64,000 bases of DNA from Pseudonocardia broussonetiae. Its GTDB lineage: Bacteria > Actinomycetota > Actinomycetes > Mycobacteriales > Pseudonocardiaceae. The notes under the pieces were generated by a model. That model was not told where the DNA came from. It did no database searches and saw nothing but the letters and a program-made list of their open reading frames with translations. The translations under genes and the position numbers were made by a program. Numbering within the stretch: position 1 is the first letter of the stretch; each line of letters starts with the position of its first letter. The stretch covers positions 6,145,501 to 6,209,500 of the forward strand of contig NZ_CP053564.1 of the NCBI RefSeq assembly GCF_013155125.1, given 5' to 3'. This document shows positions 45,874 to 56,966 of this stretch, piece after piece.

Positions 45874-47295
45874 TCAGCCCATGTCCTCCTCACCCAGGCG
45901 GTGCACCCGGATGAGGTTGGTGGAGCCGGCGGTGCCGGGCGGCGACCCGGCGACGATGACGACGAGGTCGCCGGGCTGGAAGCGCTCGATGGACAGCATC
46001 GCGTGGTCGACCTGGCGCACCATCGCGTCGGTCGACTCGACGAAGTCGACGAGGAACGTCTCCACGCCCCAGCTCATCGCGAGCTGGCTGCGCACCTCGG
46101 GCGTCGGGGTGAACGCGAGCAGCGGGAGCCGGGTGTGCAGCCGCGAGAGCCGGCGGACGGTGTCGCCGGACTGCGTGAACGCGACGATCGCGCGGGCGGA
46201 GAGCCGCTCGCCGATGTCGCGGGCGGCGTAGGACAGCACGCCGCGCTTGGTGCGGGGCACGTGGTTGAGCGGCGGGACGTTCACCGGCCCGTCCTCGACG
46301 GCCTCGATGATCTGCGCCATCGTGCGCACGGTCTTGATCGGGTAGCGGCCGACGCCGGTCTCGCCGGACAGCATCACGGCGTCGGCACCGTCGAGCACGG
46401 CGTTGGCGACGTCGGAGGCCTCGGCGCGGGTGGGGCGCGAGTTGGTGATCATCGACTCCAGCATCTGGGTCGCCACGATCACCGGCTTCGCGTTCTCCCG
46501 CGCGATCTGGATCGCGCGCTTCTGCACCAGCGGCACGTGCTCCAGCGGCAGCTCGACGCCGAGGTCGCCGCGGGCGACCATCACGGCGTCGAAGGCCAGG
46601 ACGATGGCCTCGAGGTTGTCGACGGCCTCGGGCTTCTCCAGCTTCGCGACGACCGGCAGCCGGGCGCCCTTCGCGTCCATGATCTTGTGGACGAGGTCGA
46701 TGTCGGCCGGGCTGCGCACGAACGACAGCGCGATGACGTCGACGCGCAGGTCGAGCGCGAACTCCAGGTCGGCGATGTCCTTCTCGCTCATCGCCGGCAC
46801 GGAGACGTTCATGCCGGGCAGCGAGATGCCCTTGTTGTCGCTGACCGGGCCGCCCTCGGTGACGCGGCAGACGACGTCGAGGCCGTCGACGGCGGTGACC
46901 CGCAGGCCGACCTTGCCGTCGTCGACGAGCAGGCGGTCGTCCGGGCGGGCGTCGGCGGCGAGGCCCTTGTAGGTGGTCGAGACGCGGTCGTGGGTGCCGG
47001 CGACGTCCTCGACGGTGATCCGCACCTCCTCGCCGGTGCGCCACTCCGTGGGGCCCGCGGCGAAGCGGCCGAGCCGGATCTTCGGCCCCTGCAGGTCGGC
47101 GAGGATGCCGACCGCCCGGCCCTCGGCGTCGGCGGCCTCGCGGACCATCTCGTAGACGCGCTTGTGGTCGTCGCGGTTGCCGTGGCTGAAGTTCAGCCGG
47201 GCGACGTCCATCCCCGCCTGGACGAGCTCCCGAATGCGGTCCGGGGTCGCGGTGGCCGGGCCGATGGTGCAGACGATTTTGGTGCGACGGGTCAC
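45874..47295 (-). CDS. pyk: Pyruvate kinase
   Basis: Last step of glycolysis: phosphoenolpyruvate plus ADP to pyruvate plus ATP. The 473 residues show TKIVCTIGPAT at the start, LEKPEAVDNLEAIV (active-site lysine and glutamate), ARGDLGVELP, TQMLESMITNSRPTRAEASDV and MLSGETGVGRYP. GTG 47295 lies 8 bases after TAGACT (47304-47309). The gene is monocistronic. Confidence 0.95.
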   Translation of the reverse strand: MTRRTKIVCTIGPATATPDRIRELVQAGMDVARLNFSHGNRDDHKRVYEMVREAADAEGRAVGILADLQGPKIRLGRFAAGPTEWRTGEEVRITVEDVAGTHDRVSTTYKGLAADARPDDRLLVDDGKVGLRVTAVDGLDVVCRVTEGGPVSDNKGISLPGMNVSVPAMSEKDIADLEFALDLRVDVIALSFVRSPADIDLVHKIMDAKGARLPVVAKLEKPEAVDNLEAIVLAFDAVMVARGDLGVELPLEHVPLVQKRAIQIARENAKPVIVATQMLESMITNSRPTRAEASDVANAVLDGADAVMLSGETGVGRYPIKTVRTMAQIIEAVEDGPVNVPPLNHVPRTKRGVLSYAARDIGERLSARAIVAFTQSGDTVRRLSRLHTRLPLLAFTPTPEVRSQLAMSWGVETFLVDFVESTDAMVRQVDHAMLSIERFQPGDLVVIVAGSPPGTAGSTNLIRVHRLGEEDMG

Positions 47296-47357
47296 AGGAG
47301 CTGAGTCTAGACCGCTCTCTGGAACGATCAGGAAGGGCGGTGGGTGAACGTTCGGTG

Positions 47358-47993
47358 CTACCGCCGCGGCTGGTCGCTCGGCCCGACGTGGTCGGTCAGC
47401 CACTCGTACAGCGGCGTCAGCGCGCGCCACGTCTCGACGACGCGGTCCAGCGCGCCGGGACCGTGCAGCACGTCGTCGGGCGGCCACTCGCGCCAGCCGT
47501 AGAGCGACTTGTGGCGCAGCAGGTCCAGGCGCGGGTGGTCGGGGTCGACGCCCCGCGGCCGCGTCTTGAGCTGCTCCCCCGCCGTCGCGCAGCCCCGCTC
47601 CGCCAGCGCGGCGAGCCGGGCCTGCAGGTCGGTGCCGCGGCGCTCGTCGTCGACGGCCGCGCGGAAGCGCGCCACCTGGTCCGACGCCATCTGGTAGTAC
47701 CCGCCCGCGGCCATCAGGCCGTCGCTGCCGACCTGCACGTAGAAGCCGCCCGCGGTGGCCCCGCAGTGCGTCTTGTACGGCGTCTTGTCGGCGGAGAACC
47801 GCACGTCGCGGTAGGGCCGGAAGATCTTGCCCGGGCCGAACTCGGGCTCGCACGCGGCGAGGAGCTCCAGCATCGGGGCGCGGACGTCGCGCTCGTAGAC
47901 CGCTCGGCGGTCGGTCCAGTAGGCCTTGGAGTTGTCGGCGACCAGCCCGTCGTAGAACTCGACGGCGTCCTCGCCGAAGCCCTGGAACGCCAT
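47358..47993 (-). CDS. DUF2461 family protein
   Basis: A 211-residue protein of the DUF2461 family, of unknown function. Typical sequence: FYDGLVADNSKAYWTDRRAVYERDVRAPM, KIFRPYRDVRFSADKTPYKTHCGA, GGFYVQV and GGYYQMASDQVARFR. The ATG at 47993 lies 2 bases after the lgt stop, so it is cotranslated with lgt. Confidence 0.88.
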   Translation of the reverse strand: MAFQGFGEDAVEFYDGLVADNSKAYWTDRRAVYERDVRAPMLELLAACEPEFGPGKIFRPYRDVRFSADKTPYKTHCGATAGGFYVQVGSDGLMAAGGYYQMASDQVARFRAAVDDERRGTDLQARLAALAERGCATAGEQLKTRPRGVDPDHPRLDLLRHKSLYGWREWPPDDVLHGPGALDRVVETWRALTPLYEWLTDHVGPSDQPRR

Positions 47994-47995
47994 GG

Positions 47996-48943
47996 TCAGG
48001 ACGTGCGCCCGGACGCCGAGTCGTCCGGTTCCGCGGGTTCGAGCTCCTTCTCCCCCGCCTCGTCCGACGCCGTCGCCGCGGCGGGCGGGTCCTCCCGGCC
48101 CTTCGGGGCCAGCACGAAGTAGGCGACGGCGCCCAGCAGCACCACCACGGAGACGACGTTGTTGATCCGGACCCCGCCGAACACCTCGGTGGCCGGGTCG
48201 GTGCGCATGAGCTCGATCCAGAACCGGCCGACGCAGTACGCGCCGACGTAGAGCGCGAACGCCCGGCCGTGACCCAGCCGGAAGCGGCGGTCGGCCCAGA
48301 CGACGAGCGCGGCGACGCCGAGGTTCCACAGCAGCTCGTACAGGAACGTCGGGTGGTAGGTGCCGAGCGGCGTCATGTCCAGCGCGACGCCGCCCAGGTC
48401 GTCGGGGGCCCCGGTGGCCGGGTCGACGCGCTGGTAGATCTCCAGGCCCCACGGCAGCGTGGTCGGGGCGCCGTAGAGCTCCTGGTTGAACCAGTTGCCC
48501 AGCCGCCCGATCGCCTGCGCTACCACGATCCCGGGCGCGACGACGTCGGCGAAGAACGGCAGCGGGACGCCCCGGCGGCGGCAGCCGATCCAGGCGCCGA
48601 CCGCGCCGAGCGCCACCGCGCCCCAGATCCCCAGGCCGCCCTGCCAGATGTAGAGCGCCTCGACCGGGTTGCGGCCGGGGCCGAAGTAGAGGTGCCAGTC
48701 GGTGGCGACGTGGTAGAGCCGGCCGCCGACCAGGCCGAACGGCACCGCGAACACGGCCACGTCGGTGACGACGCCGGCCTCGCCCCCGCGCGCGACGAAC
48801 CGCCGCTCGCTCCACATGACCGCCACGACGATCCCGGCGATGATGCACAGCGCGTACGCCCGGATCGGGATCGGGCCGAGCATCCACACCCCGCGATCGG
48901 GGCTCGGGATGGCGGCCAGCACGGTGGTGACGAGGGGACTCAC
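47996..48943 (-). CDS. lgt: Prolipoprotein diacylglyceryl transferase
   Basis: Membrane enzyme that moves diacylglycerol from phosphatidylglycerol to the lipobox cysteine of prolipoproteins, such as the DUF3558 proteins in this window. The 315 residues have seven helices, YIWQGGLGIWG and the Lgt signature GRLGNWFNQELYGAPT, plus RTDPATEVFGGVRINNV near the end. An acidic cytoplasmic tail of about 40 residues is extra. GTG 48943 lies 6 bases after TAGCGT (48950-48955). Position beside trpA is conserved in actinobacteria. Confidence 0.94.
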   Translation of the reverse strand: MSPLVTTVLAAIPSPDRGVWMLGPIPIRAYALCIIAGIVVAVMWSERRFVARGGEAGVVTDVAVFAVPFGLVGGRLYHVATDWHLYFGPGRNPVEALYIWQGGLGIWGAVALGAVGAWIGCRRRGVPLPFFADVVAPGIVVAQAIGRLGNWFNQELYGAPTTLPWGLEIYQRVDPATGAPDDLGGVALDMTPLGTYHPTFLYELLWNLGVAALVVWADRRFRLGHGRAFALYVGAYCVGRFWIELMRTDPATEVFGGVRINNVVSVVVLLGAVAYFVLAPKGREDPPAAATASDEAGEKELEPAEPDDSASGRTS

Positions 48944-48993
48944 GGCTCCACGCTAGCGCCCGCCCCCGCACCGCCGGTGCGGGCGGTCGCCGG

Positions 48994-49784
48994 TCAGACC
49001 CGCGCGGGTGCGCTCGCGACGCCGGCCGCGAGCTCCGCGGCCAGCGCGCGGACCGCGTCGGTGCCGCCCGACTCCGCCGCCGTGACGAACGCCGACCCGA
49101 CGATGACGCCGTCGGCGAACCCGGCGACCTCGGCCGCCTGCGCCCCCGACCGCACCCCCAGACCGACGCCGATCGGCAGCGCGGTGTGCGGGCGGCAGCG
49201 GGCGACGATCTCCGGGGCCGCGCCCCCGACGGCGTCGCGGGCACCGGTGACGCCCATGACCGAGGTGGCGTAGAGGAACCCGCGGGAGGCGGCCGCGGTG
49301 GAGGCGATCCGCTCCTCCGTGGACGAGGGCGCGACCAGGAAGACCCGGTCGAGGCCGTGCTCGTCGGACGCGGCGAGCCACTCGTCGGCCTCGTCGGGGA
49401 TGAGGTCGGGGGTGATGACGCCGAGCCCGCCCGCCGATGCGAGGTCGCGCGCGAACGCGTCGACGCCGTAGCGCAGCACCGGGTTGAAGTAGGTCATGAC
49501 GACCGCGCGGCCGCCCGCGGCGGAGACGCGCTCGACGACGGTCAGCACGTCGCGCAGCCGGAACCCGGCGCGCAGCGCGGTCTCGGCGGCGGCCTGGATC
49601 GTGGGGCCGTCCATCACGGGGTCGGAGTACGGGACGCCGACCTCCAGCAGGTCGCACCCGCCCTCGACCATCGCGTTCAGCAGGTCGACCGACGCGTCGA
49701 CGGTCGGGTAGCCCGCGGGCAGGTAGCCCACCAGCGCACCGCGGCCCTGCTCGCGGCAGGCGGCGAAGACGTCCCCGGCGCCGC

Positions 49785-49788
<4 letters not shown>
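48994..49788 (-). CDS. trpA: Tryptophan synthase alpha chain
   Basis: Cleaves indole-3-glycerol phosphate to indole and glyceraldehyde 3-phosphate, passing indole to TrpB. The 264 residues carry the catalytic glutamate in [19 protein letters not shown] with the aspartate region nearby, and [15 protein letters not shown]. Its start overlaps the trpB stop by 4 bases, so the two subunits are made together. Confidence 0.95.
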
Positions 49789-51143
<1,355 letters not shown>

Positions 51144-51157
51144 CCCGCGAGCCTAGG

Positions 51158-51997
51158 TCAACGGACCACGCGCGAGCACGAGGGATGGAATCCGGCGGCC
51201 ACCAGGCCGCGGACCGCGGCCTGCGGGTCGCCGCTGGTGACCAGGCCCTCGCCGACGAGGACCGCGTCGGCGCCCCACCCGGCGTAGGTGAGCAGGTCGC
51301 CCGGACCGCGGACGCCGGACTCGGCGATGCGCATGACGTCCTGGGGCAGGCCGGGGGCGATCCGGCCGAACACCGTGCGGTCGACGCTGAGGGTGTGCAG
51401 GTCGCGCGCGTTGACGCCGATGACCTTGGCGCCGGCCTCCAGCGCGCGGTCGGCCTCCTCCTCGGTGTGGACCTCGACGAGCGCGGTCATCCCGAGCGAC
51501 TCGACGCGGTCGAGCAGCGAGTCGAGCGCGTTCTGCTCCAGCGCGGCGACGATCAGCAGCACCAGGTCGGCGCCGTAGGCGCGCGCCTCGTGCACCTGGT
51601 ACGGGCTGACGATGAAGTCCTTGCGCAGCACCGGCACGTCGACCTGGGCCCGCACGGCCGTGAGGTCGGCGAGCGACCCGCCGAAGCGGCGCTCCTCGGT
51701 GAGCACGCTGATGACCCGCGCGCCGCCCTCGGCGTAGGACGCCGCGAGCTCGGCGGGGTCGGTGATCGTGGCCAGGTCGCCCTTCGACGGGCTGCGCCGC
51801 TTCACCTCCGCGATCACCCCGATGCCCGGCGCGCGCAGCGCGGCCATGACGTCGCGGGCGGGCGGCGCGGCGGCCGCGCGGCGCTTGATCTCGGCGAAGT
51901 CGACGGCGCTCTCGCGCACCGCCAGGTCGGCGCGGACGCCGTCCACGATGGAGTCGAGCACACTGCCGGTGCGGACGCCCTCGGTGCCGTGGTCCAT
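51158..51997 (-). CDS. trpC: Indole-3-glycerol phosphate synthase
   Basis: Closes the indole ring from CdRP. The 279 residues contain [16 protein letters not shown] with the catalytic lysine, [18 protein letters not shown] and [18 protein letters not shown] 51997 has GGAAGGGGG upstream, which overlaps the end of a 12-codon open frame at 52002-52040. Confidence 0.95.
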   Translation of the reverse strand: MDHGTEGVRTGSVLDSIVDGVRADLAVRESAVDFAEIKRRAAAAPPARDVMAALRAPGIGVIAEVKRRSPSKGDLATITDPAELAASYAEGGARVISVLTEERRFGGSLADLTAVRAQVDVPVLRKDFIVSPYQVHEARAYGADLVLLIVAALEQNALDSLLDRVESLGMTALVEVHTEEEADRALEAGAKVIGVNARDLHTLSVDRTVFGRIAPGLPQDVMRIAESGVRGPGDLLTYAGWGADAVLVGEGLVTSGDPQAAVRGLVAAGFHPSCSRVVR

Positions 51998-52001
51998 GCG
52001 G

Positions 52002-52040
52002 TTACGCCCCCTTCCACAGCCCGTCGGGCCGGATGTTCAC
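52002..52040 (-). CDS. Possible 12-residue leader peptide before trpC
   Basis: GTG 52040 to TAA 52002 encodes [19 protein letters not shown] box (52050-52055), overlapping the stop of the upstream membrane protein gene, lies 9 bases before it. The single Trp codon falls near the end, and the trpC ribosome binding site overlaps its last codons, so its translation could gate trpC. There is no clear attenuator hairpin. It may be chance. Confidence 0.3.
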   Translation of the reverse strand: MNIRPDGLWKGA

Positions 52041-52052
52041 GCGCCGGTCATG

Positions 52053-52652
52053 CTAACCAGGCCCCACGGTCGGGTCCCGACCGGCGTCGAGGTCCTGCCA
52101 GGCGGCGCGGTCCGGGTCGGTCGGGGCGGGGCGTGCGCCGGGTGCGGCGTAGCGGGCGCCCAGACGGGGCAGCCGCCGCTCGCGCAGCAGCACGACCACC
52201 CCCGCGGCCAGCAGCAGCACCGCACCGAGCACGGCCAGCAGCGGCGCGGGCGTCGTGGCGGTCGGGGCGTAGCGCAGGGCGTCGCGGTCGGTGCCCGCCA
52301 CCGCGGGCAGCGACCCGTCCGTCGCGAACGGCGTGACCAGCAGCGACAGCACCGCCGTGACCGCGACCGCCCCGCCCGCGAGCACCAGCAGACCGCCGAC
52401 GACGCGGCGCAGCACTCCCCCGGTGGCCACGACGCCCGCGACGGCGGCCAGTGCGAGCAGCGCCACCCCGCCGAGCGCGGGCCGCGCCTGCGCCCCGGTG
52501 ACGTCGACGACCTGCTGCCCGCCCCCGGCCACCGCGGCCGTGACGCGGTACCAGACGGCCTGCGACCCGCCCCAGAGCGCGGCCGCCGCGGCCGCGAGAC
52601 CGGCGCAGACCAGCCCGAGCAGGCGCCCGCCCGTCACGCCCCCGCCGGTCAC
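52053..52652 (-). CDS. Trp biosynthesis-associated membrane protein
   Basis: A 199-residue protein of the Trp_oprn_chp family (TIGR02234), found between trpE and trpC in actinobacteria; its function is unknown. Four hydrophobic helices (about 8-28, 55-72, 77-98 and 132-155) and the family sequence [15 protein letters not shown] 52652 overlaps the trpE stop by 4 bases. Confidence 0.87.
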   Translation of the reverse strand: MTGGGVTGGRLLGLVCAGLAAAAAALWGGSQAVWYRVTAAVAGGGQQVVDVTGAQARPALGGVALLALAAVAGVVATGGVLRRVVGGLLVLAGGAVAVTAVLSLLVTPFATDGSLPAVAGTDRDALRYAPTATTPAPLLAVLGAVLLLAAGVVVLLRERRLPRLGARYAAPGARPAPTDPDRAAWQDLDAGRDPTVGPG

Positions 52653-54202
52653 GGCGAGGGGCGGCCGTGCGCGGGCCGCAGCGTGGCCGCCGTCGCCACC
52701 GCGGAGAGCACCGCGCGCGCCTTGTTCAGGCACTCGGTGTCCTCCGCGACCGGGTCGGAGTCGGCGACGATCCCCCCGCCGGCCTGCACGTACGCCACGC
52801 CGTCGCGGATCAGCGCCGTGCGGATGGCGATCGCGGTGTCGGCGTTGCCGGCGAAGTCGAGGTAGCCGACGATCCCGCCGTAGAGGCCGCGCCGGGTCGG
52901 TTCCAGCTCCTCGATGATCGCCATCGCGCGCGGCTTGGGTGCCCCGGACAGGGTGCCGGCCGGGAAGCAGGCCGTGACGGCGTCGTAGGCGTTGCGGCCG
53001 GCGCGCAGCCGCCCGGTCACCGTCGACACCAGGTGCATGACGTGGCTGTAGCGCTCCACGGAGAAGAACGAGTGGACCTTGACGGTGCCCGGCTCGCAGA
53101 CGCGCCCGAGGTCGTTGCGCCCGAGGTCGACGAGCATGACGTGCTCGGCGCGCTCCTTCTCGTCGGTGCGCAGGTCCTTCTCGAGCAGGAGGTCCTCCTC
53201 CTCGGTGGCGCCGCGCCAGCGCGTGCCGGCGATGGGGTGCGTGGTCGCCACCCCGTCGACGACGGTGACCAGCGCCTCGGGCGAGGACCCGACGATGTGG
53301 AAGCGGCTGCCGTCGGCGGCCTGCAGGTCGAGCAGGTACATGTACGGGCTGGGGTTGGTGGCGCGCAGGACGCGGTAGACGTCGAGCGGGTCGGCGTCGC
53401 ACGCCGTCTCGAACCGCTGCGACACCACCACCTGGAACGCCTCGCCCGCCCGGATCTGCTCCTTCGCGACCTCGACGGCCGCGTGGTGCTGGGCGGGCGT
53501 GCGGCGGCGGGTGAACTCGGGCTCGGCGGGCCCGTAGACGGCCACCGTCGACGGGGCGGGCGCCGCCAGCTCCGCGGTCATCCGGTCGAGCCGGGCCACG
53601 GCGTCGTCGTAGGCCTCGTCGACGCGCTCGTCGCTGGCGTCCCAGTTGATCGCGTTGGCGATCAGCGTGATCGTGCCCTCGTGGTGGTCGACGGCGGCCA
53701 GGTCGGTGGCCAGCAGCATCACGAGCTCGGGGATCTGCAGGTCGTCCTCGGCCAGCGACGGCAGCCGCTCCAGGCGGCGGACGACGTCGTAGCCGAGGTA
53801 GCCGACCATCCCGCCGGTGAGCGGGGGCAGCCCGGGCAGCGGCTCGCTGTGCAGCTCCTCGACCACCGTGCGCAGCGCGGCGAGCGGGTCGCCGTCGACG
53901 GGGAGCCCGGCGGGGACGTCGCCGGTCCAGGTCAACTGCCCGTCGACGACGGTGAGCGCCGCCGCCGACCGGGCGCCGACGAACGACCACCGCGACCAGG
54001 AGCGCCCGTTCTCCGCGGACTCGAACAGGAACGTGCCCGGGCGGTCACCGGCCAGCTTGCGGAAGACCCCGACGGGGGTCTCGTCGTCGGCGAGCAGGCG
54101 GCGCGAGACCGGGATGACCCGGTGCCCGGCCGCCAGCTCGCGGAACTCCTCGCGGCTGGGGGTGACCGCGCCCAGCGAGCGGGCGGTGGAGATGGCGGTC
54201 AT
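52649..54202 (-). CDS. trpE: Anthranilate synthase component I
   Basis: Converts chorismate to anthranilate with ammonia from a glutaminase partner (TrpG), which is not in the window. The 517 residues show the tryptophan-binding segment [29 protein letters not shown] and the catalytic core [24 protein letters not shown], plus [13 protein letters not shown] 54202 lies 7 bases after GAGGAT (54210-54215), which leaves no room for a Trp leader peptide. Feedback inhibition is therefore likelier than attenuation at this gene. Confidence 0.95.
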   Translation of the reverse strand: MTAISTARSLGAVTPSREEFRELAAGHRVIPVSRRLLADDETPVGVFRKLAGDRPGTFLFESAENGRSWSRWSFVGARSAAALTVVDGQLTWTGDVPAGLPVDGDPLAALRTVVEELHSEPLPGLPPLTGGMVGYLGYDVVRRLERLPSLAEDDLQIPELVMLLATDLAAVDHHEGTITLIANAINWDASDERVDEAYDDAVARLDRMTAELAAPAPSTVAVYGPAEPEFTRRRTPAQHHAAVEVAKEQIRAGEAFQVVVSQRFETACDADPLDVYRVLRATNPSPYMYLLDLQAADGSRFHIVGSSPEALVTVVDGVATTHPIAGTRWRGATEEEDLLLEKDLRTDEKERAEHVMLVDLGRNDLGRVCEPGTVKVHSFFSVERYSHVMHLVSTVTGRLRAGRNAYDAVTACFPAGTLSGAPKPRAMAIIEELEPTRRGLYGGIVGYLDFAGNADTAIAIRTALIRDGVAYVQAGGGIVADSDPVAEDTECLNKARAVLSAVATAATLRPAHGRPSP

Positions 54203-54209
54203 GGGGTCC

Positions 54210-54253
54210 ATCCTCGCAGGCGGGGTCCCCGCGGGCGGGCGAGGAGGCAGACT
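54210..54253. promoter_or_regulatory. Divergent -10 boxes of trpE and the TetR-type gene
   Basis: GAGGAT on the minus strand (54210-54215) and CAGACT on the plus strand (54248-54253, 6 bases before GTG 54260). Confidence 0.4.
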
Positions 54254-54259
54254 GGGTGC

Positions 54260-54877
54260 GTGGCCGCCCCTCACGATCCGCCCCGCGTCCGCCGCCGCGG
54301 GCGCCGCAGCGGCGGCGACGACACCCGCTCGGCCCTGCTCGACGCCGCCCGCGCCGCCTTCGCCGAGCGCGGCTACGACGGCGCGACCGTGCGGCACATC
54401 GCCGAGCGGGCGGGCGTCGACGCGGCGATGGTGAACCACTGGTTCGGCGGCAAGGAGGCGCTGTTCACGGCGTCGCTGCATATCCCGTTCGACCCCGCCG
54501 TAGTCATGCCGGAGGTGCTGGCCGGCGACCACGAGCAGCTCGGCGAGCGGCTCGTGCACCGGTTCCTGACGACCTGGGACGCCACCGGCGGCGCGCCGCT
54601 CGCCTCGGTCATCCGGTCGGTCGCCTCGCACGAGGCCGCCGCGCGGATGCTGCGCGAGTTCGTGACGCGCGTGATCCTCGCCCGGATCGTGGGGGTCGTC
54701 GCGCCCGACCGGCCCGAGCTGCGGGCGGCGCTGGTCGGCTCGCAGCTGATCGGCATGGGGCTGGTGCGCTACGTCGTCAAGCTGGAGCCCCTGGCCTCGG
54801 CCGACCGGGCCACCGTCGTCGCCGCGGTGGCGCCGACCGTGCAGCGCTACCTGACCGGCCCGATCGACCCGTCCTGA
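54260..54877 (+). CDS. TetR-family transcription regulator
   Basis: A 205-residue regulator. A basic N-terminal arm is followed by the TetR HTH ([40 protein letters not shown]). The C-terminal domain carries [41 protein letters not shown]. It is divergent from trpE with 57 bp between start codons, but a link to tryptophan control is not shown. The ligand is unknown. Confidence 0.9.
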   Translation: MAAPHDPPRVRRRGRRSGGDDTRSALLDAARAAFAERGYDGATVRHIAERAGVDAAMVNHWFGGKEALFTASLHIPFDPAVVMPEVLAGDHEQLGERLVHRFLTTWDATGGAPLASVIRSVASHEAAARMLREFVTRVILARIVGVVAPDRPELRAALVGSQLIGMGLVRYVVKLEPLASADRATVVAAVAPTVQRYLTGPIDPS

Positions 54878-54942
54878 CCGGCGCGCCCGCCCCCACCCCC
54901 GCGAGTCGGGCTCTCCGTGCGACCGAGTCGCGGTCCGACCGC

Positions 54943-55305
54943 TCAGGCCGGCGCGAGCAGCACGTCGTCGTCGAAGCAGGTGCGGGTGCCGGTGTGGCAG
55001 GCCGGGCCGGTCTGGTCGACGACCACGACGATCGCGTCGCCGTCGCAGTCCAGGCGCACCTCGTGCACGGCCTGCGCGTGGCCCGACGTCTCGCCCTTCA
55101 CCCAGTACGCGCCGCGCGAGCGCGACCAGTAGGTCGCGCGGCGGGTGGTGAGGGTGCGGTGCAGCGCCTCGTCGTCCATCCAGGCGACCATCAGCACCTC
55201 GCCGGTGCCGTGCTGCTGGGCGACGGCGCAGACCAGGCCGTCGGCGTCGCGCTTGAGGCGGGCGGCGATCGCGGGGTCGAGCGCGGAGTCCAGGACGCGG
55301 GTCAT
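54943..55305 (-). CDS. hisI: Phosphoribosyl-AMP cyclohydrolase
   Basis: Third step of histidine synthesis. The 120 residues contain [28 protein letters not shown], the metal-binding DCDGD and [12 protein letters not shown], which supplies the zinc cysteines. There is no fused HisE domain, as usual in actinobacteria. ATG 55305 overlaps the hisF stop by 4 bases. Confidence 0.95.
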   Translation of the reverse strand: MTRVLDSALDPAIAARLKRDADGLVCAVAQQHGTGEVLMVAWMDDEALHRTLTTRRATYWSRSRGAYWVKGETSGHAQAVHEVRLDCDGDAIVVVVDQTGPACHTGTRTCFDDDVLLAPA

Positions 55306-56090
55306 CGCACCTCCACCTCGGCCTCCTTGAGCGCCTGCTTCACGTCGCCGATGCGGAAGTGGCCGAAGTGGAACACGGTGGCGGCGAGCACGGCGTCGGC
55401 GCCGGCGCGGACGGCCGGGACGAAGTGCCCGACCTCGCCCGCTCCCCCGCTGGCGATCACCGGGACGTCGACGCGGGCGCGGACGGCCTCGATCATGCGC
55501 AGGTCGAAGCCCGCGCGGGTGCCGTCGGCGTCCATGGAGTTGAGCAGGATCTCCCCGACGCCCAGCTCCTGGCCGCGCGCCGCCCACTCGACGGCGTCGA
55601 TGCCGGTGCCGCGCCGCCCGCCATGGGTGGTGACCTCCCAGCCCGAGGGCGTCGGCGGCTCGCCGGCGGGCACGGTGCGGGCGTCGACGGACAGGACGAT
55701 GCACTGCGACCCGAACCGGCGGCTCGCCTCGTGCAGCAGCTCCGGGCGGGCGATCGCGGCGGTGTTGATCGAGACCTTGTCGGCACCGTTGCGCAGCAGC
55801 ACGTCAATGTCGTCGGTGGCGCGGATGCCGCCGCCGACCGTCAGCGGGATGAACACCTGCTCGGCGGTGCGGCGGACGACGTCGAGCATGGTGGCGCGCT
55901 CGCCGGACGAGGCCGTGACGTCGAGGAACGTCAGCTCGTCGGCCCCCTCGGCGTCGTAGACGCGCGCCATCTCGACGGGGTCGCCCGCGTCGCGCAGGTC
56001 GACGAAGTTGACGCCCTTGACGACCCGTCCGCGCCCCTGCTCGTCGGAGGACACGTCCAGGCACGGGATCACACGCACGGCCACGCTCAC
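55302..56090 (-). CDS. hisF: Imidazole glycerol phosphate synthase, cyclase subunit
   Basis: Works with HisH to make imidazole glycerol phosphate and AICAR. The 262 residues form a TIM barrel with [34 protein letters not shown] and [16 protein letters not shown] 56090 is chosen because TAGTGT (56098-56103) lies 7 bases upstream. It therefore has its own promoter and is separated from priA by a large inverted repeat. Confidence 0.94.
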   Translation of the reverse strand: MSVAVRVIPCLDVSSDEQGRGRVVKGVNFVDLRDAGDPVEMARVYDAEGADELTFLDVTASSGERATMLDVVRRTAEQVFIPLTVGGGIRATDDIDVLLRNGADKVSINTAAIARPELLHEASRRFGSQCIVLSVDARTVPAGEPPTPSGWEVTTHGGRRGTGIDAVEWAARGQELGVGEILLNSMDADGTRAGFDLRMIEAVRARVDVPVIASGGAGEVGHFVPAVRAGADAVLAATVFHFGHFRIGDVKQALKEAEVEVR

Positions 56091-56097
56091 GGGCACA

Positions 56098-56103
56098 ACA
56101 CTA
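56098..56103 (-). promoter_or_regulatory. -10 box of hisF
   Basis: TAGTGT on the minus strand, 7 bases before GTG 56090. Confidence 0.5.
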
Positions 56104-56114
56104 CTGAGCCGCGT

Positions 56115-56170
56115 CCTTTGCTCTGAGCACCCATACGCACCGTGGTGCGCAGAGGTGCTCAGAGCAAAGG
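56115..56170. repeat. 56-bp nested inverted repeat between priA and hisF
   Basis: CCTTTGCTCTGAGCACC and its exact 17-base complement GGTGCTCAGAGCAAAGG, 22 bases apart. The loop holds a second inverted repeat CGCACC-GT-GGTGCG. It starts 4 bp below the priA stop. It could terminate priA transcripts, be a protein-binding cruciform, or be a small mobile repeat. Confidence 0.7.
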
Positions 56171-56173
56171 GGG

Positions 56174-56944
56174 TCAGCCCGCCTGTCGGGCGCCGCGGTC
56201 GGCGACGGCGCGCATCGCGGCCAGGGCCTCGGGCAGCGTGAAGCGGCCCGCGTACAGCGCCTTCCCGACGATCGAGCCCTCCAGGTTGACGCCCTCGGCC
56301 GCCACCCCGGCCAGTGCCTCCAGGTCGGAGATCTCCGAGATGCCACCGGAGACGATCACCGGCGCGGGCGTGGCGGCGGCGACGTCGCGCATGAGCTCGG
56401 TGTTGGGGCCCTTGAGCATCCCGTCCTTGCTGACGTCGGTGACGACGTAGCGCGCGCAGCCGTCGCGGTCGAGGCGGGCGAGGGTCTCCCACAGGTCGCC
56501 GCCGTCGGTGGTCCAGCCGCGCGCGGCGAGCCGGTGTCCCTGCTCGGTGACGCGGACGTCGAGGCCGACGGCGATCCGCTCCCCGTGCTTCGCGATCGCC
56601 GCCGCGCACCACTCCGGGTGCTCCAGCGCCGCGGTGCCCAGGTTGACGCGCGCGCAGCCGGTGGACAGGGCGCGTTCCAGCGACTCGTCGTCGCGGATGC
56701 CGCCCGACAGCTCCACCTGCACGTCCAGCTCGCCGACTACCGACGCGAGCAGCTCCGCGTTGGAGCCGCGACCGAACGCGGCGTCGAGGTCGACGAGGTG
56801 GATCCACTCCGCGCCGTCCTGCTGCCACTGCAGGGCGGCCTCGCGGGGCTCGCCGTAGCCGGTCTCGGTGCCGGCCTCGCCCTGCACCAGGCGCACGGCC
56901 TGGCCATCGGCGACGTCGACCGCGGGCAGCAACACGAAAGTCAC
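56174..56944 (-). CDS. priA: Phosphoribosyl isomerase A (HisA/TrpF bifunctional)
   Basis: A (beta/alpha)8 barrel that isomerises ProFAR for histidine and, in actinobacteria, also PRA for tryptophan. The 256 residues show [15 protein letters not shown] (catalytic D), [19 protein letters not shown] and [14 protein letters not shown] with the second aspartate. No trpF is present beside the trp genes, which agrees with the dual role. GTG 56944 lies 7 bases after TAGGCT (56952-56957). Confidence 0.93.
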   Translation of the reverse strand: MTFVLLPAVDVADGQAVRLVQGEAGTETGYGEPREAALQWQQDGAEWIHLVDLDAAFGRGSNAELLASVVGELDVQVELSGGIRDDESLERALSTGCARVNLGTAALEHPEWCAAAIAKHGERIAVGLDVRVTEQGHRLAARGWTTDGGDLWETLARLDRDGCARYVVTDVSKDGMLKGPNTELMRDVAAATPAPVIVSGGISEISDLEALAGVAAEGVNLEGSIVGKALYAGRFTLPEALAAMRAVADRGARQAG

Positions 56945-56966
56945 GGTGCGGAGCCTACCGACCCGG

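Noticed and set aside
54203..54300. Trp leader peptide and attenuator ahead of trpE
   Set aside because: The start codon lies 7 bases after the -10 box, so no leader transcript is expected, and no Trp-codon cluster or hairpin pair was seen.
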